64,000 nt of DNA from an uncultured Eubacteriales bacterium (GCA_902778055.1 CACYWL010000002.1:66269-130268); one strand, 5' to 3'. Numbered from the stretch's first letter, positions 35,831 through 45,221 are shown. Notes: generated by a model not told the origin, from the sequence alone. Numbers and translations are program-made.

Positions 35831-37299
35831 GCTTTTCCCTCCATTTTCCGCATCTCGAGCAGGATTTCGCTCACAATGACCTTTTCATCAAAGGGACGCT
35901 TGACCCCCATGATTTCCTGATAGGTTTCGTGGCCCTTGCCGGCCAGCACGATCACGTCTCCGTCCTCTCCCATTTCCAGCGCGCGGCGGATGGCCTCCCG
36001 GCGGTTTTCAATGACCTCGTATTTCCCGCCCGTCGGCTTGATTCCCTTCTCGATCGCGGCCAGAATCACCAGCGGGTTTTCCGTCCGGGGATTGTCCGAG
36101 GTCAGGATGCAGTAGTCGGCCAGGCGCCCTCCGATTTCTCCCATCATGGGCCGTTTTCCCTTATCCCGGTCTCCTCCGCAGCCGAATACTGCAATCACCC
36201 GGTTCCGGGTAAACTGGCGGACGGTTTTCAGAATGTTCCGAAGCGCCTCCGGAGCGTGGGAATAATCCAGGATCACCTTGTACGGCGTTCCGGTCTGAAG
36301 CATCTCAATGCGTCCCGGCACGGAGGCCACCGCCTCCAGCCCCTCCCGGATTTTTTCCGGTTCAATGCCCATGATCAGGGCGCAGGAGGTGGCCGCCAGG
36401 GCATTGTAAACATTGAACATGCCCGTCATCCGCATTCGAACCGGGAGCTCGCTCATTCCCTGCATCTGCGCGGAGAAGTGAACCCCTTCCTCCGTGATTT
36501 CAATATCCCTCGCAAACACGTCTGCGTTGATGGCAATCGCGTAGGTCACATAGGGAATCTTCAGATCCGCGATCAGCTTCTCCGACGTTTCGTCGTCCGC
36601 GTTGACCGCCGCGTTGCGCACCATGCCGGACGTAAAGAAAAGCTTCTTGGTCTCGAAATACCGCTCCATGGTATAGAAATAATCCAGATGGTCCTGGCTC
36701 AGGTTGGTATAGCAGCCCACCTCGAAATCCATCCCGTCCAGCCGGCACATATCGATCGCATGGGCGCTCACCTCCATGCAGACCGCCTGCACGCCCTCGT
36801 CCGCCATCCGGCGAAGCATCTTCTGCAGATCGATGGGATCCGGCGTCGTCAGCTTCCCGTCCAGGTGTTTTTCCGCAATCATGGATCCGGTGGAGCCGAT
36901 GATGCCGCACTTCAGGCCGGCCTTCTCCAGAATGCTTTTCAGCAGATAGGTCGTGGTCGTTTTTCCCTTGGTTCCCGTAATTCCCACCATCCGCATGCTC
37001 CGGGAGGGATAGCCGTAGAAGGCCATCGCGATCCTGCTCATGGCCGCCCGGCCGTTGCTGACCCGGACCTGGGGCACATCCAGCTCCAGAAACCGTTCGA
37101 CAATCAGCGCCACGCATCCGTTTTCCACGGCTTCAAAGGCGTAATCATGCGCGTCGAAGCGCGCCCCGACAATGCAGAAAAAAAGGCCCCCGCTGGTTTT
37201 GTCCTTACTTCCGGAGGTAATCTCCAGAATCTCCGTCTCCATGTCTCCCCTGGTCTCCAGAACATACGGGGTCTCTGCAATCAGTTCCTTCAGTTTCAT
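35827..37299 (-). CDS. murE: UDP-MurNAc-tripeptide synthetase, meso-diaminopimelate type
   Basis: 490 residues. Adds the third stem-peptide amino acid. P-loop GTKGKTTTTYLLKSIL, the NLSQDHLDYF region and LTSDNPRTENP, in which DNPR marks meso-diaminopimelate specificity. This implies a DAP-type peptidoglycan. Begins the coupled murE-mraY-murD run. 131 bases separate it from the ftsL-like gene, with a small hairpin between. Confidence 0.96.
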   Translation of the reverse strand: MKLKELIAETPYVLETRGDMETEILEITSGSKDKTSGGLFFCIVGARFDAHDYAFEAVENGCVALIVERFLELDVPQVRVSNGRAAMSRIAMAFYGYPSRSMRMVGITGTKGKTTTTYLLKSILEKAGLKCGIIGSTGSMIAEKHLDGKLTTPDPIDLQKMLRRMADEGVQAVCMEVSAHAIDMCRLDGMDFEVGCYTNLSQDHLDYFYTMERYFETKKLFFTSGMVRNAAVNADDETSEKLIADLKIPYVTYAIAINADVFARDIEITEEGVHFSAQMQGMSELPVRMRMTGMFNVYNALAATSCALIMGIEPEKIREGLEAVASVPGRIEMLQTGTPYKVILDYSHAPEALRNILKTVRQFTRNRVIAVFGCGGDRDKGKRPMMGEIGGRLADYCILTSDNPRTENPLVILAAIEKGIKPTGGKYEVIENRREAIRRALEMGEDGDVIVLAGKGHETYQEIMGVKRPFDEKVIVSEILLEMRKMEGKA

Positions 37300-37399
37300 G
37301 CTCCTGAACCTGCCCTTTCAGTCCTTTTCCCTTCCCGGGCGGACGGCGGTGTTTTCCCGTCCTTCCCGGCTTTCTCCTGCCCAGACGAAAAACTGCGAA

Positions 37400-37426
37400 C
37401 AGGGAGACCGCTTCACAGTCTCCCTG
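37400..37426 (-). other. hairpin between ftsL-like gene and murE
   Basis: CAGGGAGAC pairs perfectly with GTCTCCCTG over a 9-base loop, four bases after the ftsL-like stop. A T-run (TTTTT) occurs only seven bases further on, so it is a weak terminator or an RNA-stability element. Confidence 0.5.
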
Positions 37427-37430
37427 AGGA

Positions 37431-38030
37431 TCAGTGGTCCGTTCCCGCGGACGCCCGCATTTCCGGCTCGGCGGTGGTTCCCGCCTCCGCGGTCTCCACC
37501 AGGGTCATCGTCGCGTTTTCCGGCGCGGTCAGCTGGATGGTCGGCGCCCCGGCGGAGCTGATCAGATTGAGCTCCACTGCCCGGGTGCATACGCTGATGT
37601 CCCCGCTCGAGACGGAAAGGCTGCTCTTCAGCTCCCCGTTTCGGTTTTCCGCGGCTTCGATTCTTGCCTGCAACTTTCTCACATGCAGGGCACTTGTGCC
37701 CATGGCCGCGGTCTCCGCCAGCAGCACGGTGCACAGAAGAGCGGCGATGATCCAGATCAGCGCCCTGGCCCAGTCCGTCCGAATTCCCTCCCGGCTGACG
37801 GGCTTTTTCCCCGGCTGCGTATGCTCCACAACCTGGAACCTTCCGCTGGGGCTGGTTCCCATTCCGCCCGTCCAGTCCTGCGAGAGCGGAAAGGAGGACA
37901 TCTCCAGCCGGCCGGAGACGCTCATTCTCTCCCGCCTCGGTTTTCCCTCGCGAACGGCAGACTCCGTCCCGGCCTGCATCTGGGCAAAGCGAACACTCCT
38001 GCGCACCCGACCCGTTGCTGCCGTCGTCAT
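37431..38030 (-). CDS. FtsL-like bitopic membrane protein
   Basis: 199 residues. A basic cytoplasmic N-terminus of about 85 residues, one membrane segment (about 88-107, ALIWIIAALLCTVLLAETAA), then a coiled-coil stretch (VRKLQARIEAAENRNGELKSSL) and a Thr/Ala-rich tail. This layout, together with its place between mraZ and murE, matches FtsL/DivIC-like septum proteins, although sequence identity of that family is always low. The extended N- and C-terminal parts are unusual. Confidence 0.7.
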   Translation of the reverse strand: MTTAATGRVRRSVRFAQMQAGTESAVREGKPRRERMSVSGRLEMSSFPLSQDWTGGMGTSPSGRFQVVEHTQPGKKPVSREGIRTDWARALIWIIAALLCTVLLAETAAMGTSALHVRKLQARIEAAENRNGELKSSLSVSSGDISVCTRAVELNLISSAGAPTIQLTAPENATMTLVETAEAGTTAEPEMRASAGTDH

Positions 38031-38060
38031 CTCCGTTCACTTCTTTCCTTCTCAGATATT

Positions 38061-38588
38061 TCAGCCCTGATCCAGCGCCGCGATCATCTGCAGCAGCTCC
38101 GGCAGGTTGTTGCGGAAGTTCTCCCATCCGCTGAGGCTGTTCTTCGCGCCGATGATCCGGATGTGATCGTTGGCGCCCGTGATTTCCACATCCCGCTCCT
38201 CATTCAGTATTTTGTTCCGGATATTTACCGGAAGGAGAATCCGTCCCTGGGCGTCGCAGCTCTGCCGGTCATAGCTCAGCGCGTAAAACTGCTCCAGATA
38301 GGCGTTGACCGCCGGGTTGAGCGTTCCCAGGCGCTCATAGGTCCGGTTCCTCTTTTCCCACATTTCTGTCGGGTAAACGGAAATGCTGCTGAAATCATAG
38401 CTGGGGGCGATACAGAAATAATCGCCCAGCTTTTCCCTGAATCCCTGGGGAATCACGAGCCGTCCCTTGCTGTCCAGGCTGTGGTTGTAGCTTCCGATAA
38501 ACCGGACGGCGGGGGTCTCCGGCGGCTCTGCTCCGGGGGCTTTTTCGCTGATGCTCTGCCCGTCATTTTCTTTGCTGTTCAGCGACAT
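38061..38588 (-). CDS. mraZ: transcriptional regulator MraZ
   Basis: 175 residues from the ATG at 38588, preceded by AAAGGGGG. Upstream in-frame codons overlap the promoter. MraZ binds repeats in its own promoter and controls the dcw cluster. Both AbrB-like halves are visible: YNHSLDSKGRLVIPQGFREKL and CDAQGRILLPVNIRNK. There is a 30-residue polar N-terminal extension before the first domain. It is not followed by rsmH, its usual neighbour. Confidence 0.93.
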   Translation of the reverse strand: MSLNSKENDGQSISEKAPGAEPPETPAVRFIGSYNHSLDSKGRLVIPQGFREKLGDYFCIAPSYDFSSISVYPTEMWEKRNRTYERLGTLNPAVNAYLEQFYALSYDRQSCDAQGRILLPVNIRNKILNEERDVEITGANDHIRIIGAKNSLSGWENFRNNLPELLQMIAALDQG

Positions 38589-38632
38589 CGCCCCCTTTCT
38601 TCCCCACTTTTCAGTCATATTTTGGGATACAA

Positions 38633-38647
38633 ATCCATTTTGCCCCA
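38633..38647 (-). promoter_or_regulatory. candidate MraZ operator repeats
   Basis: On the minus strand TGGGG (38643-38647) and TGGAT (38633-38637) are direct repeats spaced ten bases apart, just at the predicted start site of mraZ. MraZ sites in other bacteria are short TGGGN repeats at this spacing. Only two repeats are visible. Confidence 0.45.
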
Positions 38648-38649
38648 CA

Positions 38650-38678
38650 AAAATAGCATAAGTTTTTGGATGTTTCAA
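38650..38678 (-). promoter_or_regulatory. promoter of the dcw cluster
   Basis: TTGAAA (38673-38678) and TATTTT (38650-38655) are 17 bases apart on the minus strand, about 60 bases before the mraZ ATG. Confidence 0.6.
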
Positions 38679-38810
38679 CCCCCTGAACTGTGCTTTTTTG
38701 AAAAGATTGCGAAAAATGGTTCGAGGATTTGTGACTATTATGTAATATTTCCGTAATATTTAGAAGTCTGTTTGTGCCTGTGTGTTTTTTTGAAATCCAT
38801 ATTTTGTATA

Positions 38811-38844
38811 AGAGAACCGGGCCATCTTCATGGCCCGGTTCTCT
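38811..38844 (-). terminator. long hairpin after metallophosphoesterase gene
   Basis: A perfect 15-bp stem AGAGAACCGGGCCAT/ATGGCCCGGTTCTCT with loop CTTC. The minus strand has only a short U-rich run (TTATA) after it. It separates the metallophosphoesterase unit from the mraZ promoter. The 280-base gap 38589-38868 otherwise holds only the mraZ promoter region. Confidence 0.6.
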
Positions 38845-38868
38845 TTTGATTCCCTTTGGGAAAACTTG

Positions 38869-39570
38869 TTATAAAAAGTTAATTTTTCTGACCTGAAAAT
38901 CCTGGCTGTCGCAGGAAGCCAGCTCGTACCGTACGCCGCCCAGCATCCCCGTAAAGCCGGCCTGGATTCCCGCGCCGTGCAGGTGCCCGTAAACGCAGAC
39001 CCGGACGCCGAAGGCCTCCATGCGCTCGGAAAAGCCGCTTATCCGCTGATAATTCAGCACGGGCGGATAGTGCAGCATGACCGTCACCGGGCGGCCCTCC
39101 GCCTTTTTCCGCGCGGCTTTCAGCGCCATGTCAAGCCGGGCGAGCTCCCGCTGATAAATCTTTCTGTCCGCCCCCTCCAGGGGCATATCCCCGGTGGGAA
39201 TGATCCATCCGCGCGTCCCGCAGACGACCGTCTCCCCCAGGTCCAGGGCATCCTGCTGAAGCGCGTACATTCCCTCCGGCAGCGCCTCGCGGACCCGCGT
39301 AATTCCGCCCCACCAGTAATCGTGGTTTCCCCGGATCAGGACCTTTCGGCCGGGAAGCCTTCCGATCTCCTGCAGATCCGCTCTGGCCTGATCCAGCGTC
39401 ATGGCCCAGCTGATATCTCCCGGAATCAGGACGGCATCCTCCGGCTTCACCTGGCTCCGCCAGCTTTCGGCGATCCGCCCCATATGCCCTTCCCATCCGG
39501 GGCCGAAAACATCCATGGGCTTGTCCTGCCCTCCGGGCAGGTGCAGATCTCCAATGGCAAAAAGGGTCAT
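38869..39570 (-). CDS. calcineurin-like metallophosphoesterase
   Basis: 233 residues. The metal-site motifs of the family are in order: IGDLHL (7-12), GDISWAM, RGNHDYWW, MLHYPP and GHLHGAG. Cytosolic, typical length. The substrate cannot be read from the sequence. It is paired with the upstream zinc-ribbon gene with about 36 bases between them. Confidence 0.88.
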   Translation of the reverse strand: MTLFAIGDLHLPGGQDKPMDVFGPGWEGHMGRIAESWRSQVKPEDAVLIPGDISWAMTLDQARADLQEIGRLPGRKVLIRGNHDYWWGGITRVREALPEGMYALQQDALDLGETVVCGTRGWIIPTGDMPLEGADRKIYQRELARLDMALKAARKKAEGRPVTVMLHYPPVLNYQRISGFSERMEAFGVRVCVYGHLHGAGIQAGFTGMLGGVRYELASCDSQDFQVRKINFL

Positions 39571-39606
39571 GCGTTTCCCCCTTCATCCGCGGACGGCGCC
39601 AGGCCC

Positions 39607-40017
39607 TCAGTTTTCCTCTTCTTCCTCGTCGTTCTCCGCGCGCTCCTCATCCTCCCGGACTTCCTCCAGGCTCAGCTCGTGCTCCATCTCGCCGTATTCC
39701 TGCGGGTTCATGGAATCATCCGGATCCGGGATGATCTCGTCCATCCCGCTGACCGAATCCATATCGCCGATATTGCTGGCATCGACGCTGCCCTGATCCC
39801 CGTTTTCGCCGTCCTCGCTGTCGTTCTGATTCATTTCCTTCAGGCAGAACAGGCAGACGTCCTTTCCGGGCAGGGCGGGTGCTTCATTGCAGATGCTGCA
39901 CAGCTCAACCTCTTCCGTCTTCCCTTCCCCCTTCATTTCCCGCAGGCACACCTTGCAGTATTTCTGGTCAGGGGTAATGTAGTTGAGTTCACAGCGCGGG
40001 CATTTTGTCAGAGTCAT
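39607..40017 (-). CDS. small zinc-ribbon protein with acidic tail
   Basis: 136 residues from the ATG at 40017 (AGAGGAGACC ahead of it). Four CxxC knuckles: CPRC, CKVC, CSIC and CLFC, in the first 75 residues, enough for two zinc ribbons. The rest is very acidic (Glu/Asp-rich, ending EEEEEN). I do not recognise a named family. Similar short zinc-ribbon proteins occur in clostridia. It has a promoter inside the end of engB and a leader of about 175 bases. Confidence 0.75.
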   Translation of the reverse strand: MTLTKCPRCELNYITPDQKYCKVCLREMKGEGKTEEVELCSICNEAPALPGKDVCLFCLKEMNQNDSEDGENGDQGSVDASNIGDMDSVSGMDEIIPDPDDSMNPQEYGEMEHELSLEEVREDEERAENDEEEEEN

Positions 40018-40199
40018 CTCCAGGTCTCCTCTCGAAAAATGCTGAATGGGCCACTCTCCCACTTTTAGAGAGAATATGCCGCAAAATAAACCGGGAGCAA
40101 AACCAAAACGAGTCAAAAACAGGCAAAATCTGGGACTTTATACCACTTGCCGTCCTTTGATTTCCCTCTTCCTCCCCGTTTTTCCTCTCAGGCGCGGTG

Positions 40200-40228
40200 A
40201 TTATACACCTCTTTCATTCCTCTTGCAA
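40200..40228 (-). promoter_or_regulatory. promoter for the zinc-ribbon/metallophosphoesterase pair, inside the engB end
   Basis: TTGCAA (40223-40228, within the engB coding end), 17 bases, then a perfect TATAAT (40200-40205), on the minus strand. Confidence 0.7.
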
Positions 40229-40840
40229 TCCCTGATTCGGATTTTCGTTCGAATCCTCCCCGGCCAGCACTTCCTCCAGGCGGCTCAGCAGGGCGTCCCT
40301 TCCGGTTCCGTCCTCTCCGGAAAAGCAGATAATCTCCCAGGGCTGGACCAGAAGCGCACGGCAGATGGGTGCAAGGCAGCGGCTGCGCGCACCCCGGCTG
40401 ATCTTGTCGGCCTTGGTCGCAACCACGGTGAAGGGAATCCCCGTTTCCCGCAGGAAGCGGTTCATGGTCACATCGTCCTCCGTCGGTTCATGCCGGATAT
40501 CCACGAGGCACAGGACATGCTTCAGCTCCTCCGCCTGCATGAAATAATCCTGCATCATTTTTCCCCACCGGGCCTTCTCCTGCTTGTCCACCTTGGCAAA
40601 TCCGTATCCGGGCAGGTCGACAAGATGGAAGGAATCATTGAGCAGAAAGATATTGATCAGCCTGGTCTTTCCCGGCGTCGCCGAGGTGCGGGCCAGCTTG
40701 TTCCGCCGGCAGAGCCTGTTGATCAGCGTGCTTTTCCCCACATTGCTTTTGCCGGCCACCGCGATCTGCTTCAGGCCCCTGCCCTCAAAAGGGCCGTACG
40801 CCGCCAGGGAAGTAATGAATTCCGCCTTTTTGATTTTCAT
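40214..40840 (-). CDS. engB: ribosome biogenesis GTPase EngB/YsxC
   Basis: 208 residues. A Ras-like GTPase needed for 50S subunit assembly. G1 GKSNVGKS, G2 around TSATPGKTR, G3 DLPGYG and G4 TKAD are all intact. The first base of its ATG is the last base of the lon stop region (TGATG), so it is coupled to lon, the classic lon-engB pair. Confidence 0.96.
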   Translation of the reverse strand: MKIKKAEFITSLAAYGPFEGRGLKQIAVAGKSNVGKSTLINRLCRRNKLARTSATPGKTRLINIFLLNDSFHLVDLPGYGFAKVDKQEKARWGKMMQDYFMQAEELKHVLCLVDIRHEPTEDDVTMNRFLRETGIPFTVVATKADKISRGARSRCLAPICRALLVQPWEIICFSGEDGTGRDALLSRLEEVLAGEDSNENPNQGLQEE

Positions 40841-43149
40841 CAGATCAGTGTCTCCTTCAGAACCTGCTGAATCTCCTCCGCTTCGACGATCCGGAAATGC
40901 TTCCTCACGTATTCCGGAATTTCCTCCAGATCCTTGTCGTTTTCCTTCGGAATAATCAGGGTTCTGACCCCCGCGCGGTACGCCGCCAGCGTTTTTTCCT
41001 TCAGCCCTCCGATCGGCAGCACCCTTCCGCGCAGCGTCATTTCACCCGTCATGGCCACATCCTGCTTCACCTTCCGCCCGGTCAGCGCGCTGACCAGGGC
41101 CGTCGTGATCGTCACGCCGGCGCTGGGGCCGTCCTTGGGCACGGCCCCCTCCGGCAGGTGAATATGGAGATCCGTTTTCGTATAGAAATCCTCTTCCAGG
41201 CCCAGCTCGGCGCTGTGGGCGCGGACCCAGCTGAAGGCCGCCTCCGCGCTCTCCTTCATCACGTCGCCCAGCTGCCCCGTCAGCTTCAGGTTGCCCTTTC
41301 CCGGCATGGGGATGCATTCCACCTCCAGGGTTTCACCCCCGACGCTGGTCCAGGCGAGCCCGTTGACGATGCCCACCCGGGGTTCCTTTTCCAGCGGCTC
41401 CCGGGTATATCTGGCGGCTCCGAGGAACGCGTGCAGCCTGGCTCCCGTCACATTCACGCTCTTCTTCCCGCTTTCCAGCAGATAGACCGCCGCTTTTCTG
41501 CAGCATTTCGCGGCGGTGCGCTCCAGCGTCCGGACGCCCGCTTCCCTCGTGTAATCCTCGATCATTCTTTTCAGGATTCCGTCCTCGATTTTCATCGAAC
41601 CCGGCGCCATCCCGTGAGCCTCCATCTGCTTGGGGAGCAGGTGTCTCTTCAGAATCTCGAATTTTTCCTCTTCCGTATAGCTGGGAACCTCAATGATCTC
41701 CATCCGGTCCAGCAGCGGCTCGGGAATCGTTTCGCGGCTGTTCGCCGTGGTAATGAACATGACCTTGCTCAGGTCAAAGGGGATCTCCATGTAGTGATCC
41801 CTGAAGGCGTAATTCTGCTCCGCGTCCAGCACCTCGAGCATCGCGCTGGCAGGATCTCCCCGGAAGTCGCTGGCCATCTTGTCGATTTCGTCAAACAGGA
41901 AGACGGGATTCATGCTTCCGGCCTGTTTCATCCCGGTGATGATCCGTCCCGGCATGGAACCGATATAGGTTTTCCGGTGTCCGCGGATTTCCGCCTCATC
42001 CCGGACCCCGCCGAGGCTCATGCGGACAAACTTCCGGTTCACCGCTTCCGAGATGGCCTTGACAATGCTGGTCTTGCCCACGCCGGGAGGGCCGACAAAG
42101 CAGAGAATCGGCCCCTTCATGTTCTTCTTCATCCGGAGCACGGCCAGGTATTCGATGATTCTCTCCTTCACCTTCTCCAGCCCGTAGTGCTCCCGGTCCA
42201 GAATTTCCCGGGCCCTGGGAAGATCCAGGTTGTCCTCCGTCTCCTTGCCCCAGGGCAGGTCCAGCAGCCAGTCAATATAGGTTTCGGAAACGATGTATTC
42301 CGGGCTTCCGGGGGCAATCCGGCTCAGCCGCTCAATTTCCTTTTCGCACTTGGCCCGGGCCTCCTCGTTGAGGGGCGTTTCCTCCATCCGTTTCCTGTAG
42401 CCGTTCTGGTCATCCGCCTCGTCGTCCTCGCCCAGCTCGGACTGAATGGCCCGGATCTGCTCCCGAAGGTAATAGTCCTTCTGGTTGCGCTCCACCTGCC
42501 TGCGGATCCGGCTCTGGATTTCCTTCTCCGTATCCGCCAGATCCGTCTCCCGGATCAGCACCGCGCAGGCCTTTTCCAGGCGTTTCAGCGGATCAAGCTC
42601 CTCCAGGAATTCCTGCTTCTCCTGCCATTTCTGAAGGATATGCGCCGCCAGCAGGTCCGCGATCTCTCCGGGCTTTTCCATGGAGCGAAGGCCTTCCACC
42701 ATCTCGCCGCTGATCCGCTGGCTGCTTTTCGCGAATTCCTCGAAGAGGTCCTGCGTGGTCCGCACCATCGCCTTCCCCTCCTGGCTGCGGACCGTGCGAT
42801 CCTTCTGCACCCGGATCAGGGCCTTCAGGTATTCCTTTTCCTCCAGCATCTGCTCCAGAATGCCGCGGCTTTCTCCTTCCACAAGAATTCGGATATTCTC
42901 TCCCGGAAGGTTCATCACCTGCCGGACGGCGGCAATGGTTCCGACCGTGTGCAGGTCTTCCGGCGCGGGATCCTCGGTTTCCTCGTCCTTCTGAGCGACA
43001 AGAAACACCTTCTGGTTTCCCATCATGCTCTGCTCCAGCGCCGCGATGCTCTTGGGCCGACCGATATCAAAATGCAGCACCATGCCGGGGAACAGCAGCA
43101 TTCCCCGAAGGGGCAGCACCGGAAGCTCGATCGTTTTGGGGTTTGGCAT
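40840..43149 (-). CDS. lon: ATP-dependent protease Lon
   Basis: 769 residues from the ATG at 43149, preceded by GGAGGAG. The longer frame starts inside the promoter. LAN substrate domain first (LPVLPLRGMLLFPGMVLHF), AAA+ module with GPPGVGKTS and the FLFDEIDKM Walker B, then the Ser-Lys protease domain with PKDGPSAGVT. Degrades damaged and regulatory proteins in the cytosol. It has its own promoter following the clpX terminator. Confidence 0.97.
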   Translation of the reverse strand: MPNPKTIELPVLPLRGMLLFPGMVLHFDIGRPKSIAALEQSMMGNQKVFLVAQKDEETEDPAPEDLHTVGTIAAVRQVMNLPGENIRILVEGESRGILEQMLEEKEYLKALIRVQKDRTVRSQEGKAMVRTTQDLFEEFAKSSQRISGEMVEGLRSMEKPGEIADLLAAHILQKWQEKQEFLEELDPLKRLEKACAVLIRETDLADTEKEIQSRIRRQVERNQKDYYLREQIRAIQSELGEDDEADDQNGYRKRMEETPLNEEARAKCEKEIERLSRIAPGSPEYIVSETYIDWLLDLPWGKETEDNLDLPRAREILDREHYGLEKVKERIIEYLAVLRMKKNMKGPILCFVGPPGVGKTSIVKAISEAVNRKFVRMSLGGVRDEAEIRGHRKTYIGSMPGRIITGMKQAGSMNPVFLFDEIDKMASDFRGDPASAMLEVLDAEQNYAFRDHYMEIPFDLSKVMFITTANSRETIPEPLLDRMEIIEVPSYTEEEKFEILKRHLLPKQMEAHGMAPGSMKIEDGILKRMIEDYTREAGVRTLERTAAKCCRKAAVYLLESGKKSVNVTGARLHAFLGAARYTREPLEKEPRVGIVNGLAWTSVGGETLEVECIPMPGKGNLKLTGQLGDVMKESAEAAFSWVRAHSAELGLEEDFYTKTDLHIHLPEGAVPKDGPSAGVTITTALVSALTGRKVKQDVAMTGEMTLRGRVLPIGGLKEKTLAAYRAGVRTLIIPKENDKDLEEIPEYVRKHFRIVEAEEIQQVLKETLI

Positions 43150-43181
43150 TTCTCTCCTCCTGATTCCGTAAATGTCTCTCA

Positions 43182-43209
43182 AGTATACTGATATTCACGC
43201 ATTTTGCAA
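43182..43209 (-). promoter_or_regulatory. promoter for lon-engB
   Basis: TTGCAA (43204-43209), 16 bases, TATACT (43182-43187) on the minus strand, 33 bases before the lon ATG. Confidence 0.65.
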
Positions 43210-43218
43210 GTGGCAGAA

Positions 43219-43248
43219 AGAAACCTTCCCCGAGTTCTCGGGGAAGGC
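43219..43248 (-). terminator. intrinsic terminator after clpX
   Basis: CCTTCCCCGA/TCGGGGAAGG stem with a four-base loop, followed on the minus strand by TTTCTTTCT. Lies directly after the clpX stop at 43256. Confidence 0.75.
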
Positions 43249-43255
43249 CCGTTGT

Positions 43256-44578
43256 TCAGGATACTTCGCTGTCCGGCATCAGCCGGCTCTGTTCGCTTCT
43301 CTTCAGGGCCCTTCGTCTCGGTCCCTGCTTCAGCTTCGGTTTTCCTCCGTTCACAGCTTCCCGGTCGATCACGCACGCGTTGATCTCTGTCTGCCCCGGC
43401 AGCTCAAACATGGTATCCAGCATGCAGTCCTCAATGATCGCCCGGAGGCCTCTGGCCCCGGTTTTCCTCGTGATGGCCTGCTTCGCGATCTCCCGGATCG
43501 CGTCCTCCTCAAAGGTCAGCTGAACACCGTCCAGCTCCAGCAGCTTTTCATACTGCTTGCAGAGCGCATTCTTCGGCTCCGTCAGAATCCGGACCAGTGC
43601 CTCCTCGTCCAGGCCCTCCAGGGTCACGATGACCGGAAGCCGTCCGACAAATTCCGGAATCAGGCCGTATTTCGTCAGATCCTCGGGGCGGACCTCCTTC
43701 AGCACGTCCGTCCGCTCCGGATCCCGTGCGCTCTGAATCTCGGCGCCGAAGCCCAGCGTCTTTTTCCCGATGCGGTTCTCGATGATGGGAACCAGCCCGT
43801 CGAACGCGCCTCCGCAGATGAACAGAATGTTGGTCGTATCGATCTGAATCATTTCCTGCTGGGGATGCTTCCGTCCTCCCTGGGGCGGCACGGCCGCCAC
43901 CGTTCCCTCGAGAATCTTCAGCAGCGCCTGCTGGACGCCTTCGCCGCTGACATCCCGGGTGATGGACATGTTCTCCCCCTTCCGGGCGATCTTGTCGATT
44001 TCGTCGATATAGACGATTCCCTTCTGGGCCCGCTCGATATCCCAGTCCGCAGCCTGGATCAGCCGAAGCAGGATCGTCTCCACATCATCGCCGACATAGC
44101 CCGCCTCCGTGACGCTGGTCGCGTCCGCGATCGCGAAAGGCACATTCAGGATTCTCGCCAGGGTCTGGGCCAGATAGGTCTTTCCGCTTCCGGTCGGTCC
44201 CAGCATCAGGATGTTGCTCTTCTGAAGCTCGATCTCATCCTTCTTGGCCTTCCGGTTAATGCGCTTGTAGTGGTTGTACACCGCCACGCACAACGCTTTT
44301 TTGGCCCGTTCCTGCCCGATGACATAATCGTCCAGCGTGCTCTTCATCTCCGCGGGCAGCATCAGCTTCGACGGGCTCTGCTCCCTGCGTTTTCCGGGAG
44401 CCGCCTTCTGGGTGCGTTCCCCTTCCGACTCATCCTCCAGAATGCTGTTGCACAGGTCCACGCACTCGTTGCAGATATACAGCCCCGCCGGTCCGGCAAT
44501 CAGGCGGAAAACCATGTTTGCCCCTTTTCCGCAGAAGCTGCAGTGCGGCGTCGTGTTTCTCGTATAGTTGCTGGCCAT
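43256..44578 (-). CDS. clpX: ATP-dependent Clp protease ATPase subunit ClpX
   Basis: 440 residues. Unfoldase partner of ClpP. The N-terminal zinc-binding domain shows CSFCGK and CNECVDLC. The AAA+ part has [15 protein letters not shown] and YIDEIDKI, the ClpP-binding IGF-type loop is expected near [10 protein letters not shown], and sensor 2 lies in GARGLRAI. The start is ten bases after clpP. Gene order tig-clpP-clpX-lon-engB is a standard clostridial cluster. Confidence 0.97.
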   Translation of the reverse strand: MASNYTRNTTPHCSFCGKGANMVFRLIAGPAGLYICNECVDLCNSILEDESEGERTQKAAPGKRREQSPSKLMLPAEMKSTLDDYVIGQERAKKALCVAVYNHYKRINRKAKKDEIELQKSNILMLGPTGSGKTYLAQTLARILNVPFAIADATSVTEAGYVGDDVETILLRLIQAADWDIERAQKGIVYIDEIDKIARKGENMSITRDVSGEGVQQALLKILEGTVAAVPPQGGRKHPQQEMIQIDTTNILFICGGAFDGLVPIIENRIGKKTLGFGAEIQSARDPERTDVLKEVRPEDLTKYGLIPEFVGRLPVIVTLEGLDEEALVRILTEPKNALCKQYEKLLELDGVQLTFEEDAIREIAKQAITRKTGARGLRAIIEDCMLDTMFELPGQTEINACVIDREAVNGGKPKLKQGPRRRALKRSEQSRLMPDSEVS

Positions 44579-44588
44579 GTTTCTCCTT

Positions 44589-45182
44589 TTAGCCTTCGTT
44601 CTTTCTGGGCAGATAGATTTCGTCGATGATATGATAGTCCAGCGCCTCCTGGGCGCTCATGAAATAGTCCCGCTCGACATCGGCCCTGACCTTTTCAAGA
44701 TCCTGGCCCGTCATGTCGGCCATCATCCGGATCATCTTCTCCTTGGTCTTCATCAGCCATTCCGCGCGGATCGCCACATCCGTCGCCTGGCCCTGCGCGC
44801 CGCCCAGGGGCTGATGAATCATCACTTCGCTGTTGGGCAGGGCAAGCCGTTTGCCCTTTTCGCCGGCCATCAGCAGGAAAGCGCCCATGCTGGCCGCCAT
44901 GCCCACGCACACCGTCCGAACCTGAGGCCGGATATACTGCATGGTGTCGTAAATGGCCATCCCCGCGGTCACGGAGCCGCCGGGGCTGTTGATGTAGAGG
45001 CTGATGTCCGCGTCCGGATCCTCCATTTCGAGGAAGAGCAGCTGAGCTACGACCAGGTTCGCGGTCGTATCGTCGATTTCCCCTCCCAGGAAAACAATCC
45101 GGTCCTTCAGCAACCGGGAATAGATGTCATAGGAGCGTTCGCCCCGGTTCGTCTGCTCAACGACGTAAGGAATCAGCGGCAT
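44589..45182 (-). CDS. clpP: ATP-dependent Clp protease proteolytic subunit ClpP
   Basis: 197 residues from the ATG at 45182, preceded by GGAAAGGAG. Serine peptidase that forms the tetradecameric chamber. The catalytic Ser in GMAASMGAF and His in IHQPLGG are visible, with Asp in the DVERDY region. The longer frame would cover the hairpins between tig and clpP and is rejected. Confidence 0.97.
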   Translation of the reverse strand: MPLIPYVVEQTNRGERSYDIYSRLLKDRIVFLGGEIDDTTANLVVAQLLFLEMEDPDADISLYINSPGGSVTAGMAIYDTMQYIRPQVRTVCVGMAASMGAFLLMAGEKGKRLALPNSEVMIHQPLGGAQGQATDVAIRAEWLMKTKEKMIRMMADMTGQDLEKVRADVERDYFMSAQEALDYHIIDEIYLPRKNEG

Positions 45183-45221
45183 AATCCTTTCTCCTTTCCG
45201 AATCCAGTGATAAAACGGATG

